A stretch of 64,000 bases of DNA, taken from an uncultured Bacteroidales bacterium. Lineage in GTDB: Bacteria > Bacteroidota > Bacteroidia > Bacteroidales > P3. The notes under the pieces were generated by a model, which was not told the origin of the DNA, searched no databases, and worked only from the letters and a program-made list of their open reading frames with translations. This document shows positions 22,556 through 31,912 of the stretch, in pieces. The stretch spans positions 1 through 64,000 of the forward strand of contig CASEWE010000001.1 of assembly GCA_949291555.1 (NCBI GenBank), in the 5' to 3' direction. Each line of letters starts with the position of its first letter. Within the stretch, counting starts at the first letter, position 1. Position numbers and translations under genes: made by a program.

Positions 22556-24409
22556 CTATTCCACCGTTACGGATTTGGCCAGATTACGCGGCTGATCCAC
22601 GTTGCAGCCTTTCTGAACAGCTATGTGGTAGGCCAGGAGCTGCAAGGGAATGCAGGCCAAGACAGGCACCAAAGCCTCTTCGGTCTCGGGTATCTCGATG
22701 GAAAAGTCGGAAAGCGCCTTCACTTCCGTATCGCCCTCGCTCACGATCGAAATCACACGGCCTTTCCTCGCCTTCACTTCCTGGATATTGCTCACAATCT
22801 TCTCGTAATTCCCTTTGTTCGGCGCAATGACCACGATAGGCATTTCCGCGTCGATAAGCGCGATGGGGCCATGCTTCATTTCGGCGGCCGGATAACCTTC
22901 GGCATGGATGTAGGAGATTTCCTTCAACTTCAAAGCCCCCTCCAAAGCCAAAGGGTAATTGTAGCCGCGCCCCAGATAGAGGAAATTGCGCGAATAAGTG
23001 AATATTTTGGCGAAATCGGCTATGTACGCATTCTTTTTCAAGGCGATTTCTATCTTGTCGGGAATCTCGTGAAGCGCCTTCACGATACGCTCGAAATGCA
23101 ACGGCTTGAGGGTTTTCTTTTCTTTGGCCAAAGCCAGGGCAAGAAGGGTCAGCACGCAAACCTGCGCGGTGAAAGCCTTGGTCGATGCCACCCCGATTTC
23201 AGGGCCGGCATGGGTATAGCTGCCCCCATCGGTGGCCCGGGCAATGGAAGAACCTACGACATTGCAGATTCCGTAGACAAACGCGCCTTTCTGCTTGGCC
23301 AGCTTCACCGCGGCCAAAGTGTCGGCCGTCTCTCCCGACTGCGAAATGGCTATGACCACGTCATCGGGAAAAATCAACGGATCCCGGTAACGGAATTCGG
23401 AAGCATACTCCACCTCTACCGGAATGCGGGCCAGTTCTTCGATTGCATATTCCCCCACCAAGCCGGCATGCCAGGAGGTTCCGCAGCCGACAATGATAAT
23501 CCTCCGGGCGTTGAGGAACTGTTTTTTATGGTCGATGACCCCGGAAAGAGCCACATTGTCCAGCTCCGTGTTGATGCGACCGCTAAGGCAGTCCCGCAAG
23601 GCTTTGGGCTGTTCGAAGATTTCCTTGAGCATGAAATGCGGGTAGCCTCCTTTCTCCAACATGGAAAGGCTCATTTCCAGCTTCTGCACCAAAGGAACCT
23701 TCTGCACATTTTTCAAGTTGGTAATCACCATCTTGGGCTTCCCCTTTGCGGGAACTGTCAAAACAGCCACCTCCTCGTCTTCCAGATACACCACGTCTTT
23801 GGTGTATTCCACGATGGGCGTGGCATCGGATGCGGCCAGGAACTCGTCTTTGCCGATGCCGATAACCAACGGGCTTCCTTTCCTCGCCACGATGATGCTT
23901 CTGGGCTCCTCTTTCGACATGATGGCGATGGCATAGGCCCCGATGACCTGGCTCAAGGCCTGATGGACGGCTTCAACCAACGAGCACTTGCTATTGTCCC
24001 GGATATAATCGATAAACTGCACCAGGACTTCGGTATCGGTTTCGCTGTAGAAAGTGCGGCCGTGCTTGACAAGCTCTTTCTTGATCGTCTGGAAATTCTC
24101 GATGATCCCGTTGTGGATGAGCGCCAAATCCCCGTATTGCGAATAATGCGGATGGGCGTTCACCTGGTTGGGTTCCCCGTGGGTAGCCCACCGGGTATGG
24201 GCAATGCCTGCCGTCCCGCTTACATCCTTGTTGCCCGCTTCCTCTTCCAAATCGGCCACTTTCCCCCTTTTCTTGTAGACATTGAGCCGGTTATGGTTGT
24301 AAAGGCATATCCCGGCACTGTCGTAGCCGCGGTATTCCAACCGGTGCAATCCTTTGATAAGAATGGGGTATGCCTGCTTTTTCCCTATATACGCTACAAT
24401 TCCGCACAT
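22556..24409 (-). CDS. glmS: Glutamine--fructose-6-phosphate aminotransferase (isomerizing)
   Basis: 617 residues, first enzyme of UDP-GlcNAc synthesis: makes glucosamine-6-phosphate from fructose-6-phosphate and glutamine. The mature N-terminal nucleophile Cys2 is present (MCGIVAYIG), with RLEYRGYDSAG, HTRWATHGEPNQVNAHPH and IHNGIIENF of the glutaminase domain. Two SIS domains follow (GCGTSWHAGLVGEY, ISQSGETADTLAAVKLAK, GRGYNYPLALEGALKLKE), ending in the invariant PRNLAKSVTVE. It precedes feoAB and follows the DUF4270 gene with 60 bases between. No glmS ribozyme is seen upstream, and there is too little room for one. Confidence 0.97.
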   Translation of the reverse strand: MCGIVAYIGKKQAYPILIKGLHRLEYRGYDSAGICLYNHNRLNVYKKRGKVADLEEEAGNKDVSGTAGIAHTRWATHGEPNQVNAHPHYSQYGDLALIHNGIIENFQTIKKELVKHGRTFYSETDTEVLVQFIDYIRDNSKCSLVEAVHQALSQVIGAYAIAIMSKEEPRSIIVARKGSPLVIGIGKDEFLAASDATPIVEYTKDVVYLEDEEVAVLTVPAKGKPKMVITNLKNVQKVPLVQKLEMSLSMLEKGGYPHFMLKEIFEQPKALRDCLSGRINTELDNVALSGVIDHKKQFLNARRIIIVGCGTSWHAGLVGEYAIEELARIPVEVEYASEFRYRDPLIFPDDVVIAISQSGETADTLAAVKLAKQKGAFVYGICNVVGSSIARATDGGSYTHAGPEIGVASTKAFTAQVCVLTLLALALAKEKKTLKPLHFERIVKALHEIPDKIEIALKKNAYIADFAKIFTYSRNFLYLGRGYNYPLALEGALKLKEISYIHAEGYPAAEMKHGPIALIDAEMPIVVIAPNKGNYEKIVSNIQEVKARKGRVISIVSEGDTEVKALSDFSIEIPETEEALVPVLACIPLQLLAYHIAVQKGCNVDQPRNLAKSVTVE

Positions 24410-24469
24410 CTTTCCTGCAATGACGATTAAACAAACACCTTCCGCCGCCGCGGCAATGCCCTGCCGCCC

Positions 24470-25867
24470 TTATTCGTTGATGACCGTGTATATCACCTCC
24501 AGCCGCATGTTGCCCTTTTCCGCTCCCGGGCCGTTGAGCACCACCCTGACAGGATGCTCGTACCGCTCGTCCGAAGAAGGAGCCACATCGATATAATTCC
24601 AGAACCGCTTGTAGTTTTCCGGATCCACCGTGCCTTGGTACAATATCTGTTGCAGGTAACGGGTAATATTGATCCGGTACTGGCCGCTCGATTCGTTGTA
24701 ATATCCTCCGGCGTTGCTTTCCTGCGGAAGTTCTTCCATCTGCCCGCGGTTCAGGTAACGGAAGCACACCAGCTGTTCGGGAACGCCTATGTCGGGACTC
24801 TGCCCGGCATCCGGGTTTTCCAACACCAGCACGGCCTGGTTGAGGACCACTTTCCCGGAAACCACTTCCTCGAAACCGGGCAAGCGGAAACGGATGCGGC
24901 TTCCCCCCGAACCTTCCACGTAAAGCCTTTCCCGCCCGCTAACCGTATCGAACGGCTTTTCCATCTGGGCCTTGTACAAAGGATCGGTCGAAACCGTCCT
25001 GTCGCGGATCACCTGGGTAAAGCGCGTGGGGCCCAAGACAAACGACTGGTAGGATGTCTGGTCGCCCATGCCATCGAAATAAACATTCAAGTAAGCGCCT
25101 TCCGCAAACAGGTTGCTGACCGAAAAGACGATGCTTTCCTCTTCACGCGTGCAAGGCTGCACTTTGATATAAATCCCCTTGAAATACTTGGGAAAAGCTT
25201 CCAGATCGAGCCATTCCGATTCCGACATGGACTTCACCTTGTCTAAAAGCATCCGGCCGAAATCGTGGTTCAGGCTTATCTTCAAAGGCGCTATCAGCAG
25301 CGAACCCGAAACCGAGTCGTAAACCGTGTCGTAGGGACGCGGATAGACCGTGACCGGGCCGGCAATCGGCCTGCTTTGGTTGTAGCGTACCTGGTAATTC
25401 GAACTATAGGCGCTGTCATAACCCACCCCGTCGACAATGTCTTCTTCCAATTCGTGGATCGACAATGTAAGCGCCCTTCCGTCCATCCTGTTGTGCGTTG
25501 GGAAAGAACGGGAATAGGGCAGGTACAGGATCACCGAATCGATGCGGGAGTAGTCGAGGCTTCCGGAGGAATAGGCATCGTCCGATGTCCGCAAAGTGAG
25601 CAGCTGCACCACCAGATTATAGGTCGAAGACCCGAAAACCGGGCTGTAGGATGTTCCCAACAGCACGGTAGAAGCATTTTGCAAGATGATCGAGTCGTCG
25701 CTCACGCTGAACGCCTCTATCTGGAATGCAGTATCATAATGGGCTTGCAGGCTGTCGTTGGCGTGCATGTCGTTACCCAGTATGGCATCCGGGTCGCTCT
25801 GGCAAGAAAAAAAAGCCAACATCAAGGAAAAAAGGAAAAGGACTCTTCCTGGAATTGAGATATTCAT
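24470..25867 (-). CDS. DUF4270 family lipoprotein
   Basis: 465 residues. A lipoprotein signal ends LMLAFFSC, so the mature protein begins at Cys 22 and is likely outer-membrane anchored. The body matches DUF4270: SDPDAILGNDMH, a beta-rich core with FGSSTYNLVVQLLTLRTSDDAY, and RINITRYLQQILYQGT near the end. The family is restricted to Bacteroidetes and has no known function. Its position between a glycogen-synthase-like gene and glmS is conserved in this phylum, as far as I recall, which links it loosely to cell-envelope sugar metabolism. Four bases separate it from the upstream gene, so they are cotranscribed. Confidence 0.85.
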   Translation of the reverse strand: MNISIPGRVLFLFSLMLAFFSCQSDPDAILGNDMHANDSLQAHYDTAFQIEAFSVSDDSIILQNASTVLLGTSYSPVFGSSTYNLVVQLLTLRTSDDAYSSGSLDYSRIDSVILYLPYSRSFPTHNRMDGRALTLSIHELEEDIVDGVGYDSAYSSNYQVRYNQSRPIAGPVTVYPRPYDTVYDSVSGSLLIAPLKISLNHDFGRMLLDKVKSMSESEWLDLEAFPKYFKGIYIKVQPCTREEESIVFSVSNLFAEGAYLNVYFDGMGDQTSYQSFVLGPTRFTQVIRDRTVSTDPLYKAQMEKPFDTVSGRERLYVEGSGGSRIRFRLPGFEEVVSGKVVLNQAVLVLENPDAGQSPDIGVPEQLVCFRYLNRGQMEELPQESNAGGYYNESSGQYRINITRYLQQILYQGTVDPENYKRFWNYIDVAPSSDERYEHPVRVVLNGPGAEKGNMRLEVIYTVINE

Positions 25868-25871
25868 CCTC

Positions 25872-26696
25872 CTACTTTCTGTCTTTGAGAAATTTACCTA
25901 AGAATTCATCGATTTTTCCCACAGCAGAGGCTTCCTCTCCCGGGTAAATCAAAGCGGGTTTTCTGGCCTCTTTCACGGCCTTTTGCAGCCAAGGCTGGGA
26001 GGAAACTTCTTTCGATGCATACAGAATGCCGTCCGAATAATCCACAGCCAGACGCGTCAAATCCTGGCAGGAAAACTTGCCATACGCGCTCAATACGCTT
26101 TCCGGAATCTGGTCGTAAGCCAGCTTGTCGGGAAAAGAAGCCGGAAAGTTCCCCTCAAAACGATCTTCGCAGATGGCGGTTACAACCTTCACATTGGCAA
26201 AAACGGGATTGTCGCGGTAAAGCGTTTTCACGTAAAGGGGAAGCAAGGACGTGAACCATCCGCAACAAAATATCAAGTCGGGCGCCCAGGCCAGCTTTTT
26301 CACGGTTTCCAGCACTCCGCGGGCAAAGAAAATACATTTTTCGTCATTATCCTCATAAAACTTCCCCGCTTTGTCGAAAAACATGTTTTTCTTGTGAAAA
26401 TATTCCTCGTTGTCGATGAAATAAATTTGCATCCTTGCCGACTGGATGGAAGCTACCTTGATGATGAGAGGGTGATCCGTATCGTTGATAATCAGATTAA
26501 TCCCCGAAAGCCGAATCACCTCGTGCAACTGGTTCCGCCTTTCATTGATGACACCGTAACGAGGCATGAACGTACGGATTTCCTTCCCTCTTTCCTGGAT
26601 TCCCTGCGGAAGGTAACGGCTCATTTTCGACATGGGCGTTTCCTTGGTGTAGGGGAAAATCTCCTGGTTCACAAACAATATTTTCGGTTTCTCCAT
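25872..26696 (-). CDS. Glycogen/starch synthase N-terminal domain protein (half-length GT5)
   Basis: 274 residues corresponding to the ADP-glucose-type glycogen synthase catalytic domain (GT5 N-terminal half): ILFVNQEIFPYTKETPMSKMSRYLPQ, EIRTFMPRYGVINERRN, IYFIDNEEYF and APDLIFCCGWFTSLLPLY. The second Rossmann domain with the nucleotide-sugar site is missing, and so is the second half of the active site. The KTGGL-like motif near the N-terminus is changed to KETPMSK. Proteins of this short form are common in Bacteroidales next to DUF4270 and glmS, so it is not a local truncation. Activity is doubtful. ATG at 26696 starts the fold. Confidence 0.85.
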   Translation of the reverse strand: MEKPKILFVNQEIFPYTKETPMSKMSRYLPQGIQERGKEIRTFMPRYGVINERRNQLHEVIRLSGINLIINDTDHPLIIKVASIQSARMQIYFIDNEEYFHKKNMFFDKAGKFYEDNDEKCIFFARGVLETVKKLAWAPDLIFCCGWFTSLLPLYVKTLYRDNPVFANVKVVTAICEDRFEGNFPASFPDKLAYDQIPESVLSAYGKFSCQDLTRLAVDYSDGILYASKEVSSQPWLQKAVKEARKPALIYPGEEASAVGKIDEFLGKFLKDRK

Positions 26697-26805
26697 CGGA
26701 GTGCGTTTTTGCTCCTGTTCCAACTGTTTTAACACAAGTTATTGGCAATAATATTGTTATGGAAAACCTTGCACAAAACCGCGCTGGAAACACATAAAAT
26801 ACGTG

Positions 26806-26813
26806 CAAAGTTA
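26806..26813 (-). promoter_or_regulatory. Promoter -7 box of the glycogen-synthase-like operon
   Basis: TAACTTTG on the minus strand, 110 bases upstream of the ATG of the glycogen-synthase-like gene. No TTTG at exactly 19-20 bases; a TTG is 12 bases upstream. Confidence 0.5.
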
Positions 26814-26822
26814 ACAAATAAA

Positions 26823-26878
26823 ATGCAAGCCGAGAGCAGAAGCAAGGCTTTGCCTTGGTTTTGCTCCAGGCGCAGATC
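26823..26878 (-). repeat. Degenerate copy of the promoter-linked repeat
   Basis: Read on the minus strand: GGATCTGCGCCTGGAGCAAAAC ... GCTTCTGCTCTCGGCTTGCA. It aligns with the two perfect units upstream of pepP and again lies directly upstream of a -7 box (26806-26813). Confidence 0.55.
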
Positions 26879-26979
26879 CGGCGCTGCCAGTTTATCCTTC
26901 ACCCCCCCCAAAAAAACACAAACAAAACATTCCCAATCGATTAAAAATTAATAAGAAATCCCGGACATCGCCTTTCCCC

Positions 26980-27010
26980 TTGCGTTAAACATGAAAATAG
27001 ACTACTTTTG
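26980..27010 (+). promoter_or_regulatory. Promoter of recJ
   Basis: TTG at 26980-26982 (-33), 20 bases, then TACTTTTG at 27003-27010 (-7, matches TAnnTTTG). Transcription would start near 27014, giving recJ a leader of about 140 bases. Confidence 0.6.
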
Positions 27011-27154
27011 TTGGCTTTGCCGGGAACTCTGCCCGAAAGAAGACAACAACTGCCTTTCCTGCAACCAGACGCTTCCCGGATTCCTCCGGCTCCCTTTCCG
27101 GCGGGAGACGCAATGCTGCCGCCAGCCGGATCCGACTCCGTTTAATCGTACAAC

Positions 27155-29011
27155 ATGGATAAATTATGGGTTATCAAGCAAGTAAAGGGAGACATACCAA
27201 AGAACCTACACGCTAACCCCCACATTGCCAAACTGCTATACCAGCGCGGCATAACCACCGAAGAAGCAGCGGAACGGTTTTTCAAGCCTCGGCTCGAACA
27301 TCTTCACGACCCCTTCCTCATGAAAGACATGGACAGGGCGGTGGAGCGGTTGCAGCGGGCCCTTGAAAACAAAGAACGCATCTGCGTCTACGGCGATTAC
27401 GATGTGGATGGGATTACGGCCGTAGCCTTGGTCTACCTTTTCTTGGAAAAGTTCATGGCCGACCCGGACGATCTGGGCTTTTTTGTCCCCGACCGGTATA
27501 TCGACGGGTACGGCCTCTCGAAACGGGGCATCGACTATGCCATCGAGAACAAAGTGAGCTTGATGATTGTCTTGGACTGCGGCATCAAGGCCAATGCGGA
27601 AGTCCTCTACGCGAAGGAGAACGGCATCGACATCATCGTATGCGACCACCATCTGGCCGAAGGGGAGATTCCTCCCGCCTATGCGGTCCTCGACCCGAAA
27701 AGGGAAGATTGCGCCTATCCTTGCAAGCATCTTTCCGGATGCGGGGTCGGGCTCAAGCTTGCCTGGGCCTATTGCTTGAAGAACCATCTCGATTTGCGCC
27801 GGAACGTCTACCCGCTCCTGGACCTGGCCGCCCTAAGCATTGCTTCCGACATTGTTCCGGTAGTAGGCGAAAACCGCATACTCTCCTACTACGGGCTGAT
27901 GCTGCTCAACACCATGCCCCGACCGGGCATCGAAACCGTGCTGAGATACGCCAACATCAAGCCCTACCGGCCCGAAAACCACAGGAACCAGCCGGCCCCC
28001 ATGGCAAGAGGGTGCGGGAAACCGCTTTTCTTCGACCGGGAAATAACCAATAGCGATCTCGTATTCTCGCTGGGACCCCGCCTGAATGCAGCCGGAAGGG
28101 TCCAAGACGGGAAAAACGCTGTCAAACTATTGATTTGTAAGAATATAGATGCCGCCGAAGAGATGGCCAAACTCATCAACTCCAACAACATGGAGCGGAA
28201 AAACCTCGACCATCTGGCCACCGAGGAGGCGTTGGAACTGATTAACCGCGACCCGCAAGCCGGAAGCCGGGCCAGCACGATCGTCTACAAATCGAGCTGG
28301 AACCAGGGCATTATCGGAATCGTGGCCTCAAGGCTCACGGAAACCTATTACCGTCCCACCATTGTCTTCACGACCACAGCCAACGGGGACGACAATACGC
28401 TGGTAGGCTCGGCCCGGTCGGTGAAAGATTTCAATATCTACGATGCCATTGCCGCCTGCGGGCATCTGCTCGAACATTTCGGCGGCCACAAGTACGCGGC
28501 CGGCCTCACGATACGGCTGGAAAACCTGGAAGCCTTCTCTTCGGCTTTCGAACGCTTCGTTCAGGAAAACCTTAAAGAAGAACCTCAACGGGAAATTGAA
28601 ATCGACGACGAGCTCCTTTTCGAGGAAATCACGCCCGAACTGGTCTCCGTCCTCAAGGATTTCGCCCCTTTCGGCCCGCTGAATCCCAATCCTTTGTTCG
28701 AAAGCAAATTCGTTCAAGATGCCGGCTCCTCGCGCCGGCTCAGGAACAACCACCTCAAGCTATCGCTTTTCCAGCAAATTTCACGTTCCCATCCTTTCGA
28801 CGGGATTGCCTTCCAGCAAGGAGAAGCCTACGAGGAAATCCGGCGGAACAAGTCGTTCGACATTTGCTACCATTTGGAAGAAAACACCTTCAACCGGAAC
28901 CCGAACATCCAGCTCAACATCCAGGACATGCACTTCCCGAGCAAGGCCAAGGAACCGGACCCCGTCTTCCGGGAAAACGGATCGGAAAACCCGAAGCCGT
29001 TTTGCGAATGA
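27155..29011 (+). CDS. recJ: Single-stranded-DNA-specific exonuclease RecJ
   Basis: 618 residues, normal for RecJ, the 5'-3' ssDNA exonuclease of recombination and mismatch repair. The DHH phosphoesterase motifs are intact: VYGDYDVDGITA (motif I), LDCGI, CDHHLAEG (DHH motif), SIASDIVPVVGENR, and the DHHA1 motif LEHFGGHKYAAGLTI. An OB-fold follows (about 470-590) and the C-terminal 25 residues are polar. ATG at 27155 is family-typical (MDKLWVIKQV). It diverges from the glycogen-synthase-like operon, and the next gene is on the other strand, so it is a single-gene unit. Confidence 0.95.
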   Translation: MDKLWVIKQVKGDIPKNLHANPHIAKLLYQRGITTEEAAERFFKPRLEHLHDPFLMKDMDRAVERLQRALENKERICVYGDYDVDGITAVALVYLFLEKFMADPDDLGFFVPDRYIDGYGLSKRGIDYAIENKVSLMIVLDCGIKANAEVLYAKENGIDIIVCDHHLAEGEIPPAYAVLDPKREDCAYPCKHLSGCGVGLKLAWAYCLKNHLDLRRNVYPLLDLAALSIASDIVPVVGENRILSYYGLMLLNTMPRPGIETVLRYANIKPYRPENHRNQPAPMARGCGKPLFFDREITNSDLVFSLGPRLNAAGRVQDGKNAVKLLICKNIDAAEEMAKLINSNNMERKNLDHLATEEALELINRDPQAGSRASTIVYKSSWNQGIIGIVASRLTETYYRPTIVFTTTANGDDNTLVGSARSVKDFNIYDAIAACGHLLEHFGGHKYAAGLTIRLENLEAFSSAFERFVQENLKEEPQREIEIDDELLFEEITPELVSVLKDFAPFGPLNPNPLFESKFVQDAGSSRRLRNNHLKLSLFQQISRSHPFDGIAFQQGEAYEEIRRNKSFDICYHLEENTFNRNPNIQLNIQDMHFPSKAKEPDPVFRENGSENPKPFCE

Positions 29012-29208
29012 CAGGCAACCCGTTCCAGGCACTCTGAACTGGCTTCAGGAGCCGAAAACCCGTTGGCTTGCCGGCGCGGCCTATTTTTCCGCAACCCGCA
29101 TTTCCAACAGGTTAACATGATGTAAGCAGATAAAGCCCCCGCCTGCTGTGCCGCGGCGTTCTTGCCGTCCTGCTTCGGTTGGCGTGGCGTTTCTTGCTGC
29201 TTGCCGTC

Positions 29209-31911
29209 CTATTGCAAACGTGCAGCAAAGTCGAGACATTGCCGGGCAGCAGCCGTCTGGCCGGCCGCTTGGTATATCCGGGCCATGAGCTGGTAGGCCG
29301 GCGCATACGGCTGGATGCGTACCAGCGCCTGCAATTCGTTCAATGCCATCTGCATATTGCCTTGCTGCAAATAGCAATGGGCGCTGAACCAATACCCGCT
29401 GATTTCTTCCGGATCGTTTTTCTTCATCCGCAAAGCCGTTGAAAGAGCGTTCGAAATATCCCCTTGGGCAAAATAGACATTGGCAAGAAGGACTTGGGCG
29501 GTAGTATTGGACGGAACGCTCCCGGCCCAACGGGCAGCATAGGCAAGGGCGCTGTCGGGCTTGCCTTGCTTCAGGTAGGTTTCCGCCAGGTTCTCCAATG
29601 CCTGCTCGTTATAGGGATTCGTTTCCAATGCCCGATGAAAGAAAACCTTGGCCGAATCGAGCTTGCCCTGCTGCAGGGCCTGGTACCCGTAAAAGTCGGA
29701 TTTGTCTTTCCGTTCGAGCACAATGCAGATAGGCACTCCGTCCACATCGACCGTGTATGCCGTATTGACCGGAGGAAAGACCTCCGCATTGGTAATCCAG
29801 TCGGGATTCATGCCCGTTATGGCAAAGACAGCATAATCCCAGTCGTTGTTGCCCATTTGGTAAATCCGCGAAAAGACCGGCCTGAAATGCGCGGTGTCCT
29901 GCTTCAAATAATTGCTTACCGATGAAAGGTGCCATGTGGCCACCTTGAATTTCTGACCCGGAGCCAGCAGCGAGGTGTCGGCGTGGGCCAGAACCCATTC
30001 CGTTCCCTCCCGGGTGGAGTGGTAATAGTAATCCATCTCGTACTTGCCGTACGCGTTCCTGATGCCGCCCGCCAATTCATTGAAGTACACGTACTCGTAA
30101 GGATGGTTCGCCACGCAATGGCGAACCGGGCCTGCCATGAGCAGCAACGGCAAAGCCAAGCCGAGCCCCCAACGCAAGTACCGGTTCGAAAACCGTTGAT
30201 ACAAGCCGTAGTAGCCCAATCCGGCCAAAGCCACCAGCGTAGGGTAGCAGAACATGGAATGCCGCCAGCCCCCGTACACATTGGCTTTCGTGTAGACAAT
30301 CCAAAAAACGGGGAAGACGAAACAGAAAAGCAGCAAGAATGTCCAGAACGACCGACCTTTCCCCCATCCGGTCGCCAAAGCCGCAAGGGCTCCCACGATA
30401 ACCGCTACCGGAATCGTCATGAAAATGAATTTGGGCGTGTAGTACCAAGGCAGCGAGCCGCTCCATTGCAAACGTCCTTCAAACAGCTGGCGTATGTTGA
30501 TGGCAAAGGCGTTCATGGACGAAAGCGATCCGAAAACGTGTTCGAACGGCCCTTTCATGGCATAAGGCCACAAAAGCACGCACAAAAGGTAACCGCCCAC
30601 GCTGGCCAGCAAACCGTATTTCACCAGTTTCCAGAAAGCCGCCCCTTTCGACAACCCGCCCAATTGCCCCTGCCTTGCCAAGGCAAAGTACCGGATCAAG
30701 CCGAAAAGCCCCAAGTATGCAATCAAAATCAAGCCGCCCACGCGAACGGCCATGGCCAAGCCGATGCTAAGCCCCAGCATGACAATCGTGGAACGCTTCA
30801 CCTTGGGGAAATCTTGCAGGAAAACCACCATGTAAAAAAGGCCCATCGACATGAATGTCACCAAATTGACATCCTTCAGGTCGTTGAAGGAATGCCCGAG
30901 GAAACGGGGCGAAAAGAGGAAAAGGAAAAAAGTAAGGGCTGCCGGGAAATATTTCCGGCCGGAAATCCTGAAAACGATCAGGGAAGTGAACAGGATCGCT
31001 ATCCAGCCGCAAATGGCATTCACCGTATGGCGGACCTGCATCACATCGCCTATGCCGAACCACCTGTCCAAAGCATAGGCGAAATTATCCACGACTTGCC
31101 CGTAAAGCGGCAGATTGTAGGAATCCGTCACTACCGCCGCCGTGGAATCCTTCCCGAGTGTCCGGTAAAAATCGTAGACGTGCGCCGCCTGAACGTTATG
31201 GATTTCCTCGTCGCCCGACATGCCCGCATGGAAACTGCCCCAAAAGAGGAAAATGAAGCCAAAGAGGCAAAGCAGGTAAAAGGCGCCCTTGCTCTTGTCC
31301 GTCCACAGCCCTTTGAAGAATAGTTCGATCCGCTCTTTCATATCCATTTGTTTTTCGGAACACGGCTCCTTGCCCGAGCCGGCTTTCCGCACCCGTTCAA
31401 AAACGAACAACTTGTTCAAAACAAAACCCAAAAGCCCTACGGGAACACACATGATGGCCGAAACCACATAGTCGTTCAAGCCAAAAAGCCATTTCAGCGC
31501 GGTCATTCCTCCCACATTGCACAGGTACATGAGCACGTACACGGCAATGAAGCGGGGAAGCAGGTTCAGCTCCTTGTTCCGGAAGACTAAAGCCCCGTAA
31601 GTCCTGAAATTGAAAAAAATCCCTATGACCTGCCCGATGAGGGCGGCCAGAGTATAATGCAAGCCGATAAAGATAAGCAAAGAAAAGACACACCACCCGA
31701 AAGCCGTGTTCAACCCGGCCACCATGAAAAAGCGGATGATTTTCACATCGACAAAACGCAGGAAGAACCGGCCCAGGCCGAATCGTTCCAAAAACAACCG
31801 TATACGGCTCTTGGACGGCACCAATTCATCGGCCGGCTGGTTGAATTCCATTTCCGCGCAACTTTCTTCAACCGGGCACCGACTCTCCTTTTCCGATAGG
31901 CATCGAGGCAT
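29209..31911 (-). CDS. GtrA domain - GT-C glycosyltransferase - TPR fusion protein
   Basis: 900 residues with three parts. Residues about 57-172 are a GtrA-like four-helix membrane domain (FFMVAGLNTAFGWCVFSLLI; FRTYGALVF; LGFVLNKLFVFER), a family tied to flipping or handling of polyprenyl-phosphate sugars. Residues about 200-640 form a multi-pass GT-C (GT39/PMT-like) transferase with an acidic loop GMSGDEEIHNVQ after the first helix and HSFNDLKDVN in the next loop. Residues about 755-895 contain TPR helices (ALETNPYNEQALENLAETY; ALAYAARWAGSVPSNTTAQVLLANVYFAQGD). It may transfer a lipid-linked sugar on the periplasmic side. ATG at 31911 is one base past the stop of the upstream gene; an alternative ATG is at 31851. 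Confidence 0.75.
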   Translation of the reverse strand: MPRCLSEKESRCPVEESCAEMEFNQPADELVPSKSRIRLFLERFGLGRFFLRFVDVKIIRFFMVAGLNTAFGWCVFSLLIFIGLHYTLAALIGQVIGIFFNFRTYGALVFRNKELNLLPRFIAVYVLMYLCNVGGMTALKWLFGLNDYVVSAIMCVPVGLLGFVLNKLFVFERVRKAGSGKEPCSEKQMDMKERIELFFKGLWTDKSKGAFYLLCLFGFIFLFWGSFHAGMSGDEEIHNVQAAHVYDFYRTLGKDSTAAVVTDSYNLPLYGQVVDNFAYALDRWFGIGDVMQVRHTVNAICGWIAILFTSLIVFRISGRKYFPAALTFFLFLFSPRFLGHSFNDLKDVNLVTFMSMGLFYMVVFLQDFPKVKRSTIVMLGLSIGLAMAVRVGGLILIAYLGLFGLIRYFALARQGQLGGLSKGAAFWKLVKYGLLASVGGYLLCVLLWPYAMKGPFEHVFGSLSSMNAFAINIRQLFEGRLQWSGSLPWYYTPKFIFMTIPVAVIVGALAALATGWGKGRSFWTFLLLFCFVFPVFWIVYTKANVYGGWRHSMFCYPTLVALAGLGYYGLYQRFSNRYLRWGLGLALPLLLMAGPVRHCVANHPYEYVYFNELAGGIRNAYGKYEMDYYYHSTREGTEWVLAHADTSLLAPGQKFKVATWHLSSVSNYLKQDTAHFRPVFSRIYQMGNNDWDYAVFAITGMNPDWITNAEVFPPVNTAYTVDVDGVPICIVLERKDKSDFYGYQALQQGKLDSAKVFFHRALETNPYNEQALENLAETYLKQGKPDSALAYAARWAGSVPSNTTAQVLLANVYFAQGDISNALSTALRMKKNDPEEISGYWFSAHCYLQQGNMQMALNELQALVRIQPYAPAYQLMARIYQAAGQTAAARQCLDFAARLQ

Positions 31912-31912
31912 T

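Larger units (their letters stand above)
26697..27154. other. Divergent intergenic region glycogen-synthase-like / recJ
   Basis: 458 bases. It holds the minus-strand promoter (26806-26813), a degenerate copy of the promoter-linked repeat (26823-26878) and the plus-strand recJ promoter (26980-27010). A small Cys-rich frame at 26991-27185 overlaps that promoter and is not accepted as a gene. Confidence 0.6.

Noticed and set aside
24410..24469. glmS ribozyme upstream of glmS
   Set aside because: Only 60 bases separate glmS from the upstream gene, and no ribozyme core is visible.
25872..26696. The half-length glycogen synthase as a truncation unique to this genome
   Set aside because: Short GT5-only proteins beside DUF4270 and glmS are usual in Bacteroidales, so this is a family feature rather than damage.
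26991..27185. A 64-codon plus-strand frame with two CxxC pairs (CWLC, CLSC), resembling a zinc ribbon, just before recJ
   Set aside because: The recJ promoter (-33 at 26980, -7 at 27003-27010) overlaps its start, so its ATG would lie before the transcription start; the second half is low in structure and it runs into recJ.
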